Shown here in pieces: positions 13,703-17,006 of a stretch of 17,006 bases of DNA. The translations under genes were made by a program, and so were the position numbers. The stretch lies in NCBI GenBank assembly GCA_049841315.1, contig JASGDB010000020.1, positions 1 through 17,006 on the forward strand. Reading direction: 5' to 3'. The stretch comes from JASGDB01 sp049841315. GTDB taxonomy: Bacteria > Bacteroidota > Bacteroidia > Flavobacteriales > Weeksellaceae. The first letter of the stretch is position 1, and every line of letters begins with the position of its first letter. Under the pieces are notes generated by a model, which was not told the DNA's origin, ran no database searches, and saw only the letters and a program-made list of their open reading frames with translations.

Positions 13703-13756
13703 CCACCCCGTCAAATCCGCTGCGGCGGATTCGCCACCCCTCCAAAGGAGGGGAAT
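13703..13756 (+). repeat. Family B two-hairpin element, copy 2
   Basis: CCACCCCG leads into a variable hairpin with a perfect 7-base stem (AATCCGC at 13714-13720 with GCGGATT at 13725-13731, loop TGCG), then the constant hairpin CCCCTCC-AAA-GGAGGGG (13737-13753). It ends 5 bases before the stop codon of the barrel-protein gene and so occupies most of the spacer to lptC. Confidence 0.8.
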
Positions 13757-13760
13757 GGGA

Positions 13761-15038
13761 TTAATCGTAAAGTGCTTTCTGGAACCACTTGTCTGCAAAA
13801 TTGATTCCGATACGGAAATTCACGAAAGTCTGATTCACGAGGTTGTTTTCCAGCGTTCCTCTTTTCCCGACTTCCACACCGAAATCAATTCCTGTCAGGC
13901 GTCCGGCGCTTCTGTTCTGGAACGGAAATGTTGCTCCGCCAGTTACGGCAAAACGGTTGATGTCTTTTCCGTTCAGGTTCAGATTTCCTTTTTCGTAATA
14001 GGCTCCGTAACGGTAAATAACTCTTGAAAAATAACTTCTGAAGTTGTTGATATTCGGAATAAACCAGCCTCCTGCGGAGATTTTATAGGAATTTTCATAA
14101 GAGAAAGGCTGTCCGAGGAACTGTATGGTTTCTCCTTTTTTCAAATCGAGCTGTGAGCCTACAAACCATTTCAAATCTCTCCCGTATCCTGCACCGAATG
14201 AGGTTTCAAGAGGAACGAGCTGTTTGTCCGTACTTTTATCTTCATCGATAATGGATTGTTGCTGTTTTTCTCCGGATACATTATAATAATAGGTACTGTT
14301 GGTGTAAAACGTTTCCATATTTCCGGTATTTCCGAAGCTGTAAGTTGCACCAAGTGTCAGTTTTCTGTCTGTTCCGAATTTTTTCTGATAAGTTGTTCCT
14401 GCCGTGAAATTAAAAGTTTTCACTTTATTTCTGGTTTCGTAACCGTTGATAAGCTCTGAATTGCTGGAAGTCAGTTCATCAATATCATAGAGATTTCCGA
14501 AGATGAAATTACTTCTCAAACCGAGCGCAAATTCCGGAAAAATCTGATAAGAAACAGCTGCCTGAACGGTATTAAGAGTTCCTTCTCCGTGAAAATAATT
14601 GGCTTTTACAGGTTGGTCTTCATCCGCCTGCTCGGTAACCATAATCGAATATTTTTTGGAGCTGTACGGCTGGTATCCCATTCCGAATTTCACTTTTTTT
14701 GAAATAGGAAAAGCGATGCTGATGTTGGAAATATAGTTGGAGTTCTTTGTGGTATTGATGTTGTTGTAATCGGATTTGAAGAAATTATTTTCGTTGGTAA
14801 CTTCAAATTTTACGCTTGTTAGCTCTAAATTGGTATTGGCAGCGGGGTTTCTGAAATTGAACGAGTTGTTAAAATCAGAAATATAAGCTGTCGTTATTCC
14901 TCCCATTGCATTGGTGTCTGCTGTATTGTCGAACTTCACATCTCCAATTCCGAAAGCGGCATAAGGCGAGTTACCGATTGTCTGCGCATAGGAAATCACC
15001 CCAGCAGAAATGAACGACAAAACCAAAAATTTCTTCAT
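13761..15038 (-). CDS. Outer-membrane beta-barrel protein of unknown function (FadL/OmpP1-like layout)
   Basis: The 425-residue protein has a signal peptide (MKKFLVLSFISAGVISYAQ) and then alternating amphipathic strands with many aromatic residues. It starts with NSPYAAFGIGDVKFDNTADTNAMGGITTAY, and NSFNFRNPAANTNLE follows, a pattern like the N-terminal plug of FadL-like porins. The last strands include TGIDFGVEVGKRGTLENNLVNQTFVNFRIGINFADKWF, though the extreme C-terminus is KALYD. It is probably a channel for hydrophobic compounds or a structural barrel; the substrate is unknown. It precedes lptC on the same strand, an arrangement I recall from other Bacteroidota, suggesting an envelope-biogenesis context. 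Confidence 0.82.
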   Translation of the reverse strand: MKKFLVLSFISAGVISYAQTIGNSPYAAFGIGDVKFDNTADTNAMGGITTAYISDFNNSFNFRNPAANTNLELTSVKFEVTNENNFFKSDYNNINTTKNSNYISNISIAFPISKKVKFGMGYQPYSSKKYSIMVTEQADEDQPVKANYFHGEGTLNTVQAAVSYQIFPEFALGLRSNFIFGNLYDIDELTSSNSELINGYETRNKVKTFNFTAGTTYQKKFGTDRKLTLGATYSFGNTGNMETFYTNSTYYYNVSGEKQQQSIIDEDKSTDKQLVPLETSFGAGYGRDLKWFVGSQLDLKKGETIQFLGQPFSYENSYKISAGGWFIPNINNFRSYFSRVIYRYGAYYEKGNLNLNGKDINRFAVTGGATFPFQNRSAGRLTGIDFGVEVGKRGTLENNLVNQTFVNFRIGINFADKWFQKALYD

Positions 15039-15059
15039 TCTTTAATTTTAAATAATGCG

Positions 15060-15067
15060 CAAATATC
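15060..15067 (-). promoter_or_regulatory. Candidate -7 box of the barrel-protein gene
   Basis: The minus strand reads GATATTTG, one mismatch from TAnnTTTG, 21 bases before the ATG. The upstream region is A/T-rich without a clear -33 element. Confidence 0.35.
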
Positions 15068-15178
15068 TTAATAATTAATGAAATGTGAAAGTTAAAGTTT
15101 GTTAAGTAGAAAGGTGCTTTGATTGGTTTTGATTTATTGCCTTTCATCTATATTCTTTCATTTTGATTATTCAGAAAA

Positions 15179-16867
15179 TCACTCCACACCCACGGAATCA
15201 TCACCACGTCCGTCGGCTACGGCGTGAATCGTTCCGTTTTCGTTGATGAGAATGAGCTCTGTTCTGCCAATCTGCGGTATTTTTTCGATTTTGTAATTCA
15301 TTTTTTCCAGTTCGGAAATGGTCGTTTCAGGAAAGCCTTTTTCTACCGATATTTTTTCGGGAAGCCACTGATGATGAAACTTCGGAGCGTTTACCGACAT
15401 ATTGGCATTTAATTTAAAATCCACCACATTCACAATCGACTGATACACCGAAGTCGGAATCGTTGTTCCGCCCGGAGTGCCGACTACCATGAAAGGTTTT
15501 CCGTTTTTCAGGACAATCGTAGGTGTCATGGAGCTGAGCATTCTTTTTCCCGGCTGAATGGAATTGGCTTCACCGCCCACTGCTCCGAACATATTCGGGA
15601 CTCCGGGCTTTACAGAGAAATCATCCATTTCATTATTGAGGAAAAATCCCGCACCGGAAACCACGACTTTACTGCCGTACAATCCGTTAAGCGTAGTTGT
15701 TACGGAAGCTGTATTTCCGTCTTTATCAATCACCGAAATATGCGTTGTTTCAGTACTTTCCTGATTGGGATTGATGATTTTCCCAACTTCCGAACTTGCC
15801 GTTGCTTTCTGCGGATTGTAGGATTTCCAGCGGTTTCTGAGGTATTCTTCAGACATCAGCATATCGGTTTTATCATTGATGAAATCGGGGTCGCCCATAT
15901 ATTCTGCACGGTCGGCAAAGGCTCTCCGCTCTGCCTCCACCATAATCTGGACGGCTTTTGCGGAATTGTGTTGATATTTTTCCAGATTTTCAAAAGCGGA
16001 CATTTTTAGCATTTGAGCAAGAAGAATTCCTCCGCTCGACGGCAAAGGCATCGAAACTACCGTATTTCCTTTATAATCGAAAACGATTGGTTTTCTTTCA
16101 GCAGGCTTATAATTTTTGAGGTCTGAAAGTGTGATGATTCCGTTTCCTCGTTTCATTTCTGCGGTCAAAAGTTCTGCGGTTTTTCCTTCGTAAAAACCTT
16201 TCATTCCCTCTTTCTGAATACGTTTTAATGTTTCGGCAAGTTCTTTCTGAATCAAAAGGTCTCCGGATTTCCATTCTTCATTTTTCACAAAAGCAATGGA
16301 TGACGAATTGTGCTGAAGAAATTCTTTTTTATGAACATTTAATAGTTTCGCTTCCTTTTCGGTTATGGCAAATCCCTGTTCTGCCAGCTCAACCGCAGGC
16401 TGAATCAAATCTTTCATCGGAAGCCTGCAATATTTGAGTGTTGCAAAAAATCCCGCAACCGACCCCGGAATTCCGACCGCAAGTCTCCCGTTTTGGGAAA
16501 GATTGGTGTCGGCTTTTCCATTTTTATCGAGATACATATCGCGTGAGGACTTTTCGGGAGCGGTTTCCCGGTAATCAATCGTGAATTTTTCTCCGTTGTT
16601 TTTTACGCCAACCAAGAAACCTCCGCCGCCGATATTTCCTGCCTGCGGATACACTACTGCAAGCGCATACTGTGTGGCAATCACAGCATCATAGGCATTT
16701 CCGCCCATTTTAAGGATTTTTGCTCCGGCTTCACTTGCCAGAGGATGGGCGGAAACCACCACGCCTTTATTCTGTACGCTGACTTCCTTTACAATATTGA
16801 AATCTTTAAACTGAGGAAACACCGCACCCGAAATCAAAATCAGGGAAAGAAGAACTATTTTTTTCAT
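15179..16867 (-). CDS. ggt: Gamma-glutamyltransferase (exported)
   Basis: The 562-residue proenzyme has a signal peptide (MKKIVLLSLILISGAVFPQ). Family landmarks are GGNAYDAVIATQYALAVV (55-72), GNIGGGGFLV (77-86), R100 in DYRETAP for the glutamate carboxylate, and the autocleavage site before T374 in STETTHISVIDKDGN, which becomes the N-terminal nucleophile of the small subunit. ETTLNG-type and NNEMDDFS (411-418, with E413 and D416), MLSSMTPTIV (443-451) and VVGTPGG (461-467) complete the active site. It hydrolyses or transfers the gamma-glutamyl group of glutathione and related peptides in the periplasm. It is 140 bases upstream of the barrel-protein gene and probably separately transcribed. 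Confidence 0.96.
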   Translation of the reverse strand: MKKIVLLSLILISGAVFPQFKDFNIVKEVSVQNKGVVVSAHPLASEAGAKILKMGGNAYDAVIATQYALAVVYPQAGNIGGGGFLVGVKNNGEKFTIDYRETAPEKSSRDMYLDKNGKADTNLSQNGRLAVGIPGSVAGFFATLKYCRLPMKDLIQPAVELAEQGFAITEKEAKLLNVHKKEFLQHNSSSIAFVKNEEWKSGDLLIQKELAETLKRIQKEGMKGFYEGKTAELLTAEMKRGNGIITLSDLKNYKPAERKPIVFDYKGNTVVSMPLPSSGGILLAQMLKMSAFENLEKYQHNSAKAVQIMVEAERRAFADRAEYMGDPDFINDKTDMLMSEEYLRNRWKSYNPQKATASSEVGKIINPNQESTETTHISVIDKDGNTASVTTTLNGLYGSKVVVSGAGFFLNNEMDDFSVKPGVPNMFGAVGGEANSIQPGKRMLSSMTPTIVLKNGKPFMVVGTPGGTTIPTSVYQSIVNVVDFKLNANMSVNAPKFHHQWLPEKISVEKGFPETTISELEKMNYKIEKIPQIGRTELILINENGTIHAVADGRGDDSVGVE

Positions 16868-16942
16868 TGTTTTTAAATTATTGGTTCTTCGACAAAAACT
16901 GTGGATTTTAAAATTAACTTTTATCTATAATTCTAAATTTCT

Positions 16943-16982
16943 GTTCTTTTGTCTTGAAACAAAAGAACCAAAAGTTCAAGAC
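16943..16982. repeat. Hairpin with an alternative pairing partner at the right edge
   Basis: A perfect 10-base stem (GTTCTTTTGT, 16943-16952, with ACAAAAGAAC, 16959-16968) closes a CTTGAA loop. The loop plus its flanks (GTCTTGAA, 16951-16958) is also exactly complementary to TTCAAGAC at 16975-16982, so two exclusive structures are possible. It may be a terminator or a dispersed repeat cut by the window edge. Confidence 0.55.
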
Positions 16983-17006
16983 TTGGAAACTCGGCTAAAA
17001 TTTTAA

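Overview
The window looks like a chromosomal stretch of a member of the Flavobacteriia, most probably a Chryseobacterium-type (Weeksellaceae) bacterium. The reasons are the short-chain-type threonine dehydrogenase, the fused MauE/DoxX-like protein of the BT_3928 type, the DUF1599 protein, a DnaG primase without zinc ligands, A/T-rich leaders without Shine-Dalgarno sites, and promoter boxes of the Bacteroidota form TAnnTTTG. No rRNA, tRNA, CRISPR array, insertion sequence or phage gene was seen. Most genes are housekeeping.

Layout. 1-354 is the C-terminus of a gene that starts outside the window, probably an M1-type metallopeptidase. 479-1010 (minus) is a PIN-toxin/antitoxin pair. 1195-6125 (minus) holds threonine dehydrogenase, rlmN, queA, a YjbR/MmcQ-type protein, a doubtful 48-codon ORF and folP. 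6406-9478 (plus) holds a DUF1599 protein, the BT_3928-type membrane protein, a TerB-like protein and tpiA, closed by a hairpin terminator that faces clpP. 9546-16867 (minus) reads, in transcription order, gamma-glutamyltransferase, an outer-membrane barrel protein, lptC, dnaG, a second PIN-toxin/antitoxin pair with a palindromic operator, and clpP. No gene-free stretch exceeds 300 bases; the longest is 6126-6405, which holds two dispersed repeats and a promoter.

How the genes fit together. queA and rlmN both act on translation through RNA modification. folP and the divergent DUF1599 gene may both touch folate and nucleotide metabolism. The barrel protein and lptC belong to envelope biogenesis. 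The two toxin-antitoxin modules are paralogous and share the same 14-base overlap, in which the antitoxin C-terminus and the toxin start are coded in two frames.

The most unusual material is outside the genes. Two dispersed repeat families fill many spacers. Family A is an imperfect repeat phased on 7 bases with AAGAGCC-type units; it flanks the first toxin-antitoxin module in direct orientation and forms a 34-base inverted pair between queA and rlmN. Family B has a constant hairpin (CCCTCC/GGAGGG) beside a second hairpin whose sequence differs in every copy while its pairing is kept. Heptamer arrays also form the leaders of two plus-strand genes. Inside the genes, the clearest oddity is the DnaG zinc-binding domain, which has lost all four metal ligands.
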